In this document: positions 1 through 8,708 of the stretch, in pieces
How positions within the stretch are numbered: position 1 is the stretch's first letter
Layout: each line of letters starts with the position of its first letter
Source of the DNA: Podochytrium sp. JEL0797
Taxonomy: Eukaryota; Chytridiomycota; Chytridiomycetes; Chytridiales; Chytriomycetaceae
Assembly: GCA_027596195.1 (NCBI GenBank)
Contig: JADGJG010000373.1
Span: forward strand, 1-22,091
Direction of reading: 5' to 3'
DNA length: 22,091 bases
Position numbers and translations under genes: made by a program
Notes under the pieces: model-generated
The model's database searches: none
What the model saw: the letters and a program-made list of their open reading frames with translations, nothing else
Told to the model about the DNA's origin: nothing

Positions 1-212
1 GTGCTTTGGCTCTCGAAAGTCAAACCATTGGGTGGGTTGGGAGACAAAAGTTCTCCTTTTCCTTTCTTCCGAATAAAAAATTCTGGCAGATAATTGTTTT
101 TCCCTTTTCTCGCATTTTGTGAAGTGGGGTCGTCTCGTCAAGACTTTTGGTTCGAGTCCAAGTCCGATCCAAGTCCGAGCCAGAGTCCAAGCATCAAAAA
201 CCCCAACCACCA

Positions 213-564
213 CTACAACGCTCTGAGACTGTGCAAAATAAACATCATTATCCACAAATGATTGTATTCTAAATCTTGAAAACAATATCCTCGACCACAT
301 GCGAAACCGTGTGATGATTCGAACCTGCGCCCCACCCTCACACTCCCAGCAAACAGAATCGTTTCCTCAAATTGATACTTTTGCTCCAACCACTCCACAA
401 TCCATGCACCCGCGAGCATGAGCGCACAGAAAGGCAATCATGGAAGTCAAGTTCTCATCCGCGCCAATCGCATTCACCACAGCGGCCCGGAATAATCCGC
501 AGAAATGCGCCATCAAAGATCCATTCGAACCGAATCCCATGAGCTCAGTGAAGGTGGACACCAC
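213..564 (-). CDS. Possible membrane-protein fragment, frame slipped once
   Basis: Two overlapping minus-strand frames (564 to 367, then 437 to 213) read like one protein if one T is ignored in the TTT run near 441-450. The joined reading gives a hydrophobic stretch resembling a transmembrane helix (MIAFCALMLAGAWIVEWL), followed by an acidic-basic segment starting EQKYQFEETI. The first frame starts at GTG with a TGA a few codons upstream, so it would have to be an internal exon. I recognise no family. The frame change may be a sequencing indel, a pseudogene lesion or chance; the evidence is only that the two halves look continuous. Confidence 0.2.
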
Positions 565-657
565 CAGCCATCAGAAATGACGAGCGAATTGAGTGAGACT
601 GGGATGAAGAGATCGCTTGGGAATCGTATGCGACGGGTCCGAGAATATCAACAGATT

Positions 658-1061
658 CTAATCAGACGCGTATTTGTGAATGTGAATAGATCCATAAAGT
701 CGCAATGGGACAAACAACTTTGATGAATTGACGAGGCGATGATCCTCGACTGGCTCGGAAACGACGTGGACCGCAAGTAGAATTACTTCAACGTTGACAG
801 GCGTCACGGACCCGGAAACTGCCATCCAACCCCATCCGTCACGAATCACTCCTTGGCCTGCACCCAGGCCACAGCAAAGTGTCGACGCACGGCCGCAAGC
901 TCACTCGAGGGGAGCGTTTCGATGCGCGCATTGATGGCGTGTTGAGGTTGTTTGCGCGCGTTCGTTGAATCGTTGCCAACCCTTCGCAGCGTGGAACTAT
1001 GCAATTCAATAATGCGCTTCTTTCTCTTCACGGGAACTACTACGAGCACGACACCGTCCAT
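658..1061 (-). CDS. Candidate small gene in two adjoining frames
   Basis: A 71-codon frame starts at a true ATG (1061) and ends in TGA at 846. It is continued at once, one base out of frame, by a 63-codon frame ending at 658. Codon third positions are mostly G or C through both parts. The first part has a hydrophobic start (MDGVVLVVVPV) followed by a basic cluster (KRKKR), and the second is Val-rich. Reading one extra G at the GGAGTG join (about 847-850) would fuse them into one ORF of about 134 residues. A similar one-base slip just upstream of the ATG would extend it further. No family is recognised. It may equally be a chance ORF pair. Confidence 0.25.
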
Positions 1062-1624
1062 TCAACGAGATTGCACACATCGAGTCCGCCAAGCATTGGA
1101 GATTCGAGATCAGTGGTCGGATTGAACAAAAGCGGATGGTTGAAATCACTGATGCAATTCGAGGGAAGGAGGGAGGGAGTCGGGTTGTGGTGTCACGCAA
1201 GGAACCCGTGGGGCGGGGAAACGGAGACACAATGGGATGGGCAGAACGTCATGTGGCAGCCCAACAGCGCTGGTGACCATGATTGATCCGATAGAGTTCG
1301 TGGGTAAAGTAGAGAGGGAACCAGAGGCTGCAGAGAAGGTGCGAATAAGAATCCTGCGACATTTGAGAGTCAGAATCTTAAAGATGCACCCGAGGGGCTA
1401 AACGAAGAGCATCCATTCGTATTCCAAGCAAGGGAGTGGCAGCGAATCGATACAGAGACCCGTGGGGTTTGGTGGGAGTACTCGCTAAAACAACCTCGCT
1501 TTCAATGGATGCTCTGCTTTCCCCTCGAGAAGGAGATTCCGGTTGATGCACTGATATCCAGCGAAGAAATGGATCCACGGATATCCAGCCAGGCACGGCA
1601 CTCACAAAGGGACAAGCAGGGCGG

Positions 1625-1915
1625 ATGGCAACGAGGAAGAAGGCGAGGAAGAAGACTTGTAAAGACGTCGAGAAAGAAAGTCGGACAAGCCTTAGTTACG
1701 GACGCTTTTCAAAGGCGTGTTCGAGCGACTCAGATGAATATCGTGATAATTCCTTATTCGTAATGATATATCGGAAGGGAATTGGTTTTCGTAATTGGCG
1801 CGTTTGTGACTTCTCGCGTTCATGCCATGCCAAGAGGACAAAATCAGTTTATTTGAACGATCATGAAAAAAAGCACAAAACCAATGGATTCCGGAAGCCA
1901 GAAGGAGACATATAA
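1625..1915 (+). CDS. Hypothetical 96-residue basic protein
   Basis: A complete ORF from ATG at 1625 to TAA. The N-terminus is strongly basic (MATRKKARKKTCK, a possible nuclear localisation signal). The middle has Ser/Asp-rich and aromatic segments and the C-terminus is again Lys-rich. I see no transmembrane helix, no metal-binding pattern and no similarity I recognise. A purine-rich frame with an SR-like end follows from 1918 to 2259 in another frame, but it lacks an ATG. At this length a chance ORF is quite possible. Confidence 0.22.
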   Translation: MATRKKARKKTCKDVEKESRTSLSYGRFSKACSSDSDEYRDNSLFVMIYRKGIGFRNWRVCDFSRSCHAKRTKSVYLNDHEKKHKTNGFRKPEGDI

Positions 1916-2149
1916 AGTTGGAGAAAGAAACAGTCGATCAGAATGGACTCAAGAAACGCGAAAACCAAAGTACTTACACCCCCCGGACAGGGCCCCACGC
2001 AGGCGTGCCCTGCGTGAGTCTGGATCAAGGTTCTGAGACTTGGAAGTTTGGTTCTTGGAAGGAAGACTCGTACCAGATTCGTTGGACTGTGACGGTGTTG
2101 GAAGTATTTTGGGTGTTGAAGCGAGGCGTTTTGCATCAGACAGCCGAGA

Positions 2150-2245
2150 GTTCCAGAGGTAGTCGGAAAGAGAGTAGCAGTAGAGAGAGGAAGATCACAG
2201 AGAGTAGCAGCAAAGAGAGTAGGAGCAACGAGAGGGCGCTGAAGC
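2150..2245. repeat. Purine-rich AGAGAGTAGCAG-type degenerate tandem repeat
   Basis: The plus strand carries several near-copies of a 12-mer like AGAGAGTAGCAG separated by GA-rich spacers. In the plus frame ending at 2259 it would encode an Arg/Ser/Glu-rich tail (KESSSRERKITESSSKES), similar in composition to SR domains. No ATG-initiated ORF leads into it, so I annotate it as a simple repeat. Confidence 0.55.
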
Positions 2246-3464
2246 AAGTCGCTTTGTAGTCGGCGGTCGCGTGTCGATAGGTATGTCGGGTGCAATCAGC
2301 AGAATTCCTCGATGCACGCAGGGACGGGTCGGTTGGAGCGCGTAGTGCTTATTACTTGCTCCGAGTGAGGATTCCTGCTGAAGCCAATAGTAAGAGCTTT
2401 CCAAGCCAACAGTTTGACGATTCAATTCTCAACTCACGTCCAAACGCCTGCAAAAACGCTGCAAAAAAACTCGCCTCACAATCGCCTTGCCCCCAATCAC
2501 ATAGGAGGCCGGATAGCTTTGTTATCACTGGCCCCAACAGACAGCAGCAGCAAAAAGTGCCAAAAAGGACACCCAGCGCGCAACATCTGACTATGTTGTG
2601 GCGGTGAAAAAAAGACTACCTAGGATTCTCCATGGCTGCAGGAGGGGGTTTCGACGAAGTGAGGTTCGTGGTGCTTTAAGGCGGAGGCGGAAATCCGAGG
2701 CTGGTGATGTCGTGGCTCGACAAACACAATGAGAACAGAAGAGCTTTGATTCTCCTGTGTTGTGGGATGGTTGACTGTGTCAGAGGCCGCGATTGTCGCA
2801 TCAAAACCAAACAACCCCAAACAAAAAACTCACATGCCGTCGGATCCGGAAGTCTCATAAGACCAATAATAAATTGCCAAAAAAAAAGGACCGATGTAGC
2901 GATAACGCAAATTCAGGGGCGTGGATGAAGAGAAAGTTGGCGGGCAATTTTGGCAGGTGCATGGAATGCGCTCAATGATGGCGTTACGAGGCGGGTAGGT
3001 TTAGCAGGAAGTTGATTGATGGCTCCAGGAGAGGGGTTCGACGTAGCGGGATGTGATTGTGCATAATAGTAGAGGCGGAGGGGTTGGAGGTGTCGCGATG
3101 GAAGTTGGACGGTGGGTTGGGCCTCAGGCACTTGGTTGGGTTCGTGTTCGTAGTAATCTTCATGCGTAGCCATACTGGATAGTTCTGCTGAGGTATGAGG
3201 ATCTGTTGCGAGGGTGGTTTTGCTGTGTCAGGACCGGGACAGTTTTGTCAAACAAGGCAAACAAAACTCACTTTCAACCAGATCCCAAAGCGCCACGGGC
3301 CATGTTATGAGTAAACCGGTAGAAGACACCAAGGTCCGAGGCGAAAGACAAGGCGGCCGTGGATCCAGAGATGGTACGCGAGGGACAAACAGTTTTGACA
3401 GGAACTGTTTGATGCGGGCTCAGATGGGCGCGAGGAAGTGTGGAGACGTGGGTAGCTTGACAAG

Positions 3465-3974
3465 ATGTTGGCGTGTGAGAACGAAGACCGATTTATAGCA
3501 GAGATCCAAGGTGTCGTCGGAGAGTTTGTTGGATTTTTTGAATGTTTTTCTGGAGGACGAAAAAGCACCGTTGTGGATCAACAGAGAAACCGAGAAACTC
3601 ATCCACTTGTTTATTCTCTTTCTGCTCCAAATATTCTAACAGAGAATTCGCGGAAGAAAAGAAATGTACGCGCCTTTAAATACAAAGGAAAAAATTCATC
3701 ATCTCCGCGTCCAGAGAGACAAGAAAGAGTCAAAATACCTCCCTTCTTTATTTTCCGCATTTTTGTTCGTATTTTGGAGAGAAACGAATATGACATTTTT
3801 GATTGCCAATGCCTTGTTGTCGCGTTTCTTCTTGCGCCAGCCTCTGCCCGGCGATCAGCTGAGTCTGCTTGCCCACATCCTTCTTGGACAATGCTGGTGT
3901 CAAACGATTTTTGCGGTTGCACGTCACAGGGCGGTTGCAGGGATTGTCGGGGAAGAGCGGGTTCCGCCGCTTGA
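3465..3974 (+). CDS. Hypothetical 169-residue protein
   Basis: This is the longest ATG-started frame in the left flank, ending in TGA. Visible parts are an acidic N-terminus (MLACENEDRF), a basic middle (residues about 60-90, including SRKKRNVRAFKYKGK), an aromatic hydrophobic stretch (PPFFIFRIFVRIL, about 92-104) and a Cys-rich end (CGCTSQGGCRDC, about 150-161). The AT content is higher than in neighbouring frames, so part could be an intron or UTR. An opposing stop-free minus-strand frame covers about 3740-3980. I recognise no family, and one ORF of this length by chance in a 22-kb window would not be surprising. Confidence 0.27.
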   Translation: MLACENEDRFIAEIQGVVGEFVGFFECFSGGRKSTVVDQQRNRETHPLVYSLSAPNILTENSRKKRNVRAFKYKGKNSSSPRPERQERVKIPPFFIFRIFVRILERNEYDIFDCQCLVVAFLLAPASARRSAESACPHPSWTMLVSNDFCGCTSQGGCRDCRGRAGSAA

Positions 3975-4056
3975 TCCCTGCCAGCTAAAAAGTAGGGCTG
4001 ACATTGGGTAAAATCTGTGGTTCAAATTTTGCACCCGAGATACTTTATTAACTTGA

Positions 4057-4094
4057 AAGGAATAGGAAGGAGGAAGGGAGGAAGGCGAAGCAAA
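4057..4094. repeat. Homopurine GGAAG-rich tract
   Basis: The plus strand is almost pure purine with GGAAGGA and GGAGGAAGG motifs. It lies about 70 bp before the duplication boundary. Such tracts can form triplex DNA; any role at the breakpoint is inference. Confidence 0.5.
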
Positions 4095-4130
4095 TGAGAT
4101 TTTGCCTTTCGCTCGCCAGCTTTGACACTT

Positions 4131-4525
4131 TCAACCCATCACCCCTAGTGTCTGCAGAGTAGTGAGGGATTTTGATGTGATCCGCTTGTCCGGCATGACT
4201 GCAGATCGGGCCTGGTGTGTGGCTTTCACTCCAGTTCTTTGTGTGGATGTAGAACTAAACAGGTCAACCAGCTGTTGAAGGAAGGGTCTCGCTGCTTCCC
4301 AGACACTGTCTGGGATTCGAATTCTATTTGACAATTAGTCTTCGGCCATCCGAGATCAACCAAGTACCTTGCTGCAACAAGTCTGCGTCCATCTTCGATA
4401 CTAGAATAAACCAACTCGAAGGGTCGCTCATTCGACAAACTGTCAACGGAGCGACATGTGGGTCCAACGACTTGGCAGCCACAACGGCCGCGTGCATTCG
4501 ATAATCGGATATACGATCGAGTCAA
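4131..4525 (-). CDS. Partial gene with a 44-nt intron, crossing the left edge of the repeat unit
   Basis: Two minus-strand exons are proposed: about 4525-4368 and 4323-4131. The intron 4367-4324 starts GTACTT, has a CTAAT branch motif and ends in TAG. Splicing joins the two open frames in phase (VAAR to IRIPDSVWEAARPF), which is the main support. The exon 1 frame opens at a TTG with no ATG in frame, so the true 5' end lies in an unresolved upstream exon; a basic frame ending RNGKRKKLSTKKLQN lies just upstream (about 4620-4530) and may belong to it. The last exon crosses the boundary at 4162 and ends in unique sequence after LQTLGVMG. No family recognised. Confidence 0.38.
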
Positions 4526-4740
4526 TTTTGGAGTTTCTTGGTGCTCAGTTTTTTGCGCTTTCCGTTGCGTTCACGAACGACAGGAGTGGGGGGGACCTGT
4601 GGCTTCTGTGACAATTTTTTTCGTTTTTCATTCATCAGAAATCCTGATTGCACAAGACATGGTCACCCGCCTTAACGTGGACTCTCCAACCGCGACTGCC
4701 CTTCATCTACAACAAACTCGCTCTTCTGTGCCCTTCACAC

Positions 4741-5430
4741 ATGAGCGACTCGGAGAACCGTCACTGCCTCCCAATTTGTAAATGCCCGTGAGTGTCCCCC
4801 AAATATCAACCTCTCCATGTGTTTTGTTCGACACCATGTATCAACACGGCCCTCTCTTCTTCGTTACTTCTTGTGTTCATCTAATTTAATTGAAACCGCA
4901 GGCTTGTGCGCTTCTATCGATCCGGTTGCCCTGCGCTATTGCCCAATCCGATTCTTATGGTCCCCGCAGCGTCGCGGAACGGGACAAGCTTGATTCCAGG
5001 TTTGTTCGTCTTTTTTTCTCTCGGGAGGGGGTGTTATCTCTTCCTTGCTTTTCCGCATACCTGGAGGATCTGGCAAAAAGTCACACGTTTTTCTTTTCCC
5101 TTCTCTAATTCTATTTTGCTCTTCCCTTTCTTTTGTCGTTGCTGTTCAGATCCATCGCGACGAATATCAGCTCTGTTCTGTGGTGAATGTGGAGTTGGTG
5201 ACTGTTTCGGCATGTTCTGGTGTTGGGAGTTGCGATGTTTCTGCGCGTTGCGACGCTGGGGCTGGTACCGATCTGAGGTTGCTAACGTGGGCATATTCGC
5301 GCTGCTGGGTGTTTGTGCGTCTTCGATAGTGGATGTTGAAACGTGTGGAGCGGTGCCGACGCTGGTTTTTGCGACGATTTGGTGGAGGGGCGGAGTTGGA
5401 AGAGGTGTCGGTTTTTATGAGCGGAGTTAA
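4741..5430 (+). CDS. Hypothetical 141-residue Cys/Trp-rich protein, three exons
   Basis: Proposed exons are 4741-4787, 4902-4999 and 5150-5430, starting at ATG (MSDSENRHC) and ending TAA. Intron 1 (114 nt) begins GTGAGT, has CTAAT 17-21 nt before the acceptor and ends CAG. Intron 2 (150 nt) begins GTTTGT, has a CTAAT and ends TTCAG after a pyrimidine-rich stretch. The three exons sum to 426 nt, a multiple of three, with no internal stop. The product is rich in Cys, Trp and Gly with a hydrophobic C-terminal half; no known motif was seen. Exon 3 lies opposite Pro/Ser/Arg-rich minus-strand frames, so its odd composition may be an antisense shadow. Intron signals are better than the protein evidence. 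Confidence 0.35.
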
Positions 5431-5487
5431 TTATGCTGGCGAGGGTGGAGTTCGAAGAGGCGGTTATTGTTGAGGTGAGCCATGCTC

Positions 5488-5692
5488 TTATGTCCCCCGC
5501 ACGAGTGGATGGTGTAATGGCCCGCGTTGAATGTAGAGAATTGGTGTATCGAGTTTGCTGACGGCGGTAGCGAGGGAGCGGTGTTTGGGGAACGAGTGGA
5601 GTCGGAGGATGTTGCGGTTGTTGATACGAGTGGATTCGGCGAGAATGGGCTGGTGGAGGAGCACGACGCTGGCAAGGACAATGTGGAGCCAA
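5488..5692 (-). CDS. Possible exon with a hydrophobic leader or membrane segment
   Basis: A minus-strand open stretch of 68 codons begins after a CTGAC...CCCAG acceptor at 5693 and ends in TAA (5488-5490). It reads WLHIVLASVVLLHQPILA, a signal-peptide-like or transmembrane helix, then a basic segment (ESTRINNRNILRLHSF). Codons favour C in third position. A GTAGTT donor at 5727 would give a 35-nt intron joining in phase to an upstream frame ending TNTKKSP (reaching back to about 5880). The intron is unusually short and there is no ATG, so this is tentative. Two other minus frames are also open here. Confidence 0.22.
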
Positions 5693-5888
5693 CTGGGAGT
5701 GGGTTTGAGTCAGATATATTGAACTACGGGGATTTCTTTGTGTTGGTCGACTTCTGTGTGGTATTCTTCCCTTGAAGGGCAAGAGACGACTTGGATTCAA
5801 TACAATGGATCGTTTGGGAGTGGTATGACACGGAGTTGGGCTGGAGGTTGTCTCGTTTGAATTTAGGGTTCCATTTTTTTTCCAACTA

Positions 5889-6527
5889 TTAAAAATGCAG
5901 ACTTTTCAAAGAAAATCCTCCACCAACACCACCACTCTTCCTCCCACCAACAGCCATCAGCCAAAACACGGCCCGATCCAAGACACTGCACTGAAGCTCT
6001 GGAGTGTGGTTCCGCCACCTTCTTCGATTGGGCACGGATTGGGTTACCACACACAAACGGATACACGCAATGAGAGCCAGGGGCGTACCAGGCCGCAACC
6101 TTCTTTGAGTGGGCACGACTTTGGGTTCCAATACGCCCTGGCTCTCGTCCACCATCCATCTCTGGTAGACTTGCTTGTATCCGACAGAAAACTCCTGTGG
6201 AGGGATGCCGACACCTTCATCCACCCCCAACGGCAAGGGGGAGGAAGATTGGGCTCGGGCCTTTGGTTACCCCTCGGTCTTGGAACACGGAACGGCCGTG
6301 TTTTGGTCGATTTGACTAGGCAACCTCGCATGTGTCGCGTCACGAGAACGACTCCAACACTCCTCCATCAACAGTTGCTGGCCAAGACACTTCTCTACCC
6401 GTGATATTTTGGTGTATTGATAGATTGTGCATAGAGAGGGTACATGTGTTGTTGCCATGGGATAGGGAGAAAATGCTTGGAAGTCGTTGGAATGGTTCGT
6501 AACTATGTGTGACGCGATCAAACTCAT
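5889..6527 (-). pseudogene. Long minus-strand frame with one in-frame TAA
   Basis: From ATG at 6527 the frame is open for 86 codons to TAA (6267-6269). It then stays open in the same frame for another 125 codons to 5889. The part after the stop reads convincingly as protein (GVGIPPQEFSVGYKQVYQRW). A CAA-to-TAA change would explain the stop, as would an unrecognised intron. A GTAACC donor overlaps the stop, but its best acceptor (CCACAG) gives the wrong phase. In a parallel frame an imperfect direct repeat encodes two RA-SKKVA motifs (see the repeat at 6010-6146). No family recognised. Confidence 0.22.
6010..6146. repeat. Imperfect direct repeat plus 15-bp inverted repeat
   Basis: A block of about 36 bp near 6013-6048 (CCACCTTCTTCGATTGGGCA...) is repeated with several changes at about 6092-6128 (CAACCTTCTTTGAGTGGGCA...). 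The second block lies inside an inverted repeat whose arms are 6072-6087 (GAGAGCCAGGGGCGTA) and 6132-6146 (TACGCCCTGGCTCTC), pairing except for one bulged G around a loop of about 44 nt. Confidence 0.6.
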
Positions 6528-6731
6528 GAGAAGCGCCCAAAGAGGACGCGACGTTCCTCGAGAAGAGGTTGTGTGTACAAGTGGGATGGCTGAGATATGT
6601 TGCGCGTATTAGTGGGATGGCCGCGATATTTGGTGACTATGAGGCCGCGGATTTTGGAGGTTCTTGGTGGTAAGACACGTCGCGCCCACACATAGTGCAT
6701 TGGAAAGCGGTGCACTATATACTCATGTAAC

Positions 6732-7058
6732 TCAGCAGATCCTTTGACACGAAGTGGGCTCGTACGTGCGTGGACCTCGCAAGGACTCTTTCGGCGGTTT
6801 GAAAAACCCAGGCGATTGCGATGATTCGACGGTTGCGACCGAGACATCCTCGTTGGGAAGCGAGTGTTCATGCACAATGCGCGTTTTCCCCGACACCAGG
6901 CATAGATGCTGGCCAGCACGGAACGAGTAAGTGATACCACCAACCGTCAACGCGTATTCAAACCGAGCCGACGCTTTTCCTCGACATGCACTGCAGCTTG
7001 AAGGAGCTGGGGCAAAGTCCCAACTAGCGCACGCGACGTGTGATCGACCAAAAATCAT
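6732..7058 (-). CDS. Hypothetical 108-residue protein
   Basis: A complete minus-strand ORF from ATG (7058) to TGA. After a Cys-containing N-terminal part (SSCSACRGK, about residues 20-28) comes a stretch that looks beta-rich (ALTVGGITYSFRAGQHLCLV), then RIVHEHSLPNEDVSVATVES. Third positions are mostly G or C through the middle, supporting coding. The overlapping minus frame 6943-6524 (139 codons, no ATG) is also open, and an intron could join the two. Upstream minus-strand frames between 7413 and 7060 also look coding but contain stops of all three kinds. I recognise no domain. Confidence 0.28.
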   Translation of the reverse strand: MIFGRSHVACASWDFAPAPSSCSACRGKASARFEYALTVGGITYSFRAGQHLCLVSGKTRIVHEHSLPNEDVSVATVESSQSPGFFKPPKESLRGPRTYEPTSCQRIC

Positions 7059-8249
7059 TCGTCAAACTTTGCTCGACGACAAGTGGTTGGCCATGGATGT
7101 AAGGTGGGAGCCGTTCTCATAAACTCGGGAACTGGTGGACGCGCTGATTGAGGGCCATTTGCTCCACATGTTTGGTGCGAGAGGATTCGGCCTGTTTCTG
7201 ATGCGACGTGTATATCGAAGACTCGGTTTAAGATACACGCTGGAGATTTGCGGTCGAGCGAAGAGAAACTGGATTCCTCGAGTAAATGGCGGCGCCGATT
7301 GGTGGGAGTGGTGTGATTTTGTGGACGGTTTCAAACACGTTGACCTCAAACTCAACGGATGTTCACAGATTCCTCGCGTTTGCGGCTTCCTCGAGAATGA
7401 GGACGGATGCCATTCAACACAATGCAGGACTTTTTGATGCTCTCTCAATGCTTCAGGTTGTTCATTGGGTGACCATCGGTGGTACGGGGTCTAAATCTAA
7501 CCGAGTCAGAACACAAAATCAATGAATAAAAACAAAGATAATCCCACCTTATAATCTCGTCGAATCTCGTCGAAACACGCCGTTCTCGAACTCGACGGAA
7601 ATTCGGGGATTCCTCGCGGTTTCGGATTTCCAAAAAATGAAGGAGTTTGCGGCACCTGTTTTTGATGACCAGATGCCCCGTTTCCCAAACAGTAGTGTCT
7701 GGTGGAGGGATCAGCGATGAAATTCATTTAGTACAGATCAAGCGCAGCGGTAGAATGAAAAAACTTGCCTTCTCTTGCTTAAATTACGGCCGCAAATCCA
7801 TCCGTGAGCCACAAACATGTCGCGTCGCGAGCGTGGCGCCTCGGTCCAAAGTCTTGGACACGTCGCCTCAGGAATGCCTCCAAATTCAGCATGCAGTTGA
7901 GTGAGGCAGTTGATGATGCGAAACTTGAATGCAATCTGGATTTTCGCGAGAAAGTTGGACAACCTGGGGGTGGAAACGAAATGAGAACAAAACAAACTAA
8001 CAACCTAGGAGCACGACAACAAACCTTGAAATAGAGTTACGCACTCTCTCGCACCCATTCAGCGGGGAGTGGAACCACCCGTGTTGTTTGCTTGCTACAG
8101 CGACTCGATTCTTTTTGGGGTCTCATCATTCACTCTCCCAGCAACGTTTCTAAACAAAAGATGAAATTGCGTGAGTATGAAATGACTTCACGCCACTCCC
8201 ACAAAAAAAATCGAAAACTGCGTACCTTCGGCACCAGTCGGGCAGATTG
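7059..8249. other. Region without a confident gene
   Basis: Short open stretches occur on both strands. The best are minus-strand: a frame from ATG 7413 (MASVLILEEAANARN) broken by TGA, TAA and TAG codons, and an 85-codon frame 7995-7738 with no ATG. Around 8225-8150 a minus-strand intron is plausible (GTACGC donor, TTTGTTTAG acceptor, 76 nt). It would join CVNLPDWCRR to NVAGRVNDETPKR, with TAG at 8095-8097. A tandem TCGTCGAATC motif lies near 7557-7580. I could not assemble these into one model. Confidence 0.4.
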
Positions 8250-8500
8250 ACACACCCCGACGCCACAATACTCCCCCCATTCACCAATCCCACTCTCTCC
8301 CACTCTCCACCCTCTTCCCTTACCACAACACCACCACCCATCCACCACTGCAACTCCAACACCCACCCTTTCCCTCATCCACAACTCCAATACCCATCCA
8401 CCACAACACCAACATGGCCACCTCAACACCAACACCCATCCATGACCACAACTCCAACACCCACTCACTCCCTCATCCACCCAACACCGCCACCACAAAA
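8250..8500. repeat. C/A-rich cryptic minisatellite
   Basis: The plus strand is almost free of G over long stretches and repeats variants of CATCCACCACAACTCCAACACCCA, for example near 8335-8365, 8375-8402 and 8437-8463. It lies downstream of the 3' end of the coiled-coil gene. Apparent His/Pro/Thr-rich plus-strand ORFs and Trp/Val/Gly-rich minus-strand ORFs here are products of this composition, not good gene evidence. Confidence 0.65.
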
Positions 8501-8536
8501 CCACCGCGCATCTCAATCACCCCATCAGGAGAAAAG

Positions 8537-8708
8537 AAACCCAGCAGCACTATCAAAAAACTGACAAAAAAAGCTTTCCGCTCCACCGCCGCAAAACTGA
8601 CACGCACCCCAACCACTCCCATTTCCAAACACCAAACCCAGCAGCACCATCAAAAAACTGACAAAAAAACCTCCTGCTCCACCGCCTCACAACTGCACCG
8701 ACCCCGCA
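8537..8708. repeat. Imperfect tandem duplication, 97-bp period
   Basis: The segment starting AAACCCAGCAGCAC at 8537 recurs at 8634 and stays recognisable for about 70 bp. It includes ATCAAAAAACTGACAAAAAA and GCTCCACCGCC. It overlaps the stop codon and 3' flank of the minus-strand coiled-coil gene, so one repeat arm partly covers the gene's end. Confidence 0.75.

Larger units (their letters stand above)
1..4161. other. Single-copy left flank
   Basis: This segment precedes the duplicated unit and has no second copy in the window. It ends abruptly at 4161, where the sequence becomes identical to that starting at 13127; the preceding bases differ (A at 4161, G at 13126). It carries only short reading frames, and the candidates I think deserve mention are listed separately. 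Between them (1-210, 1062-1620, 2260-3460, 3975-4130) I see nothing convincing: no RNA gene, no mobile-element domain and no long frame. Short open frames on opposite strands overlap at 1000-1290, and I could not decide between them. Confidence 0.8.

Noticed and set aside
1000..1290. Plus-strand ORF of 95 codons and a parallel frame reading ESAKHWRFEISGRIEQKRM
   Set aside because: Both look protein-like, but they overlap equally protein-like minus-strand frames. I could not tell which, if any, is coding, and report none as a gene.
3740..3980. A minus-strand stop-free stretch reading IKRRNPLFPDNPCNRPVTCN
   Set aside because: It has no ATG, no clear splice signals and no recognised family, and it overlaps a longer ATG-started plus-strand ORF.
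4300..4330. A tRNA T-arm-like string (GGGATTCGAATTCT)
   Set aside because: No D-arm, anticodon arm or acceptor stem pairs around it on either strand.
8130..8516. A 128-codon Trp/Val/Gly/Cys-rich minus-strand ORF
   Set aside because: Its composition is a by-product of the C/A-rich minisatellite on the other strand and it shows no domain.
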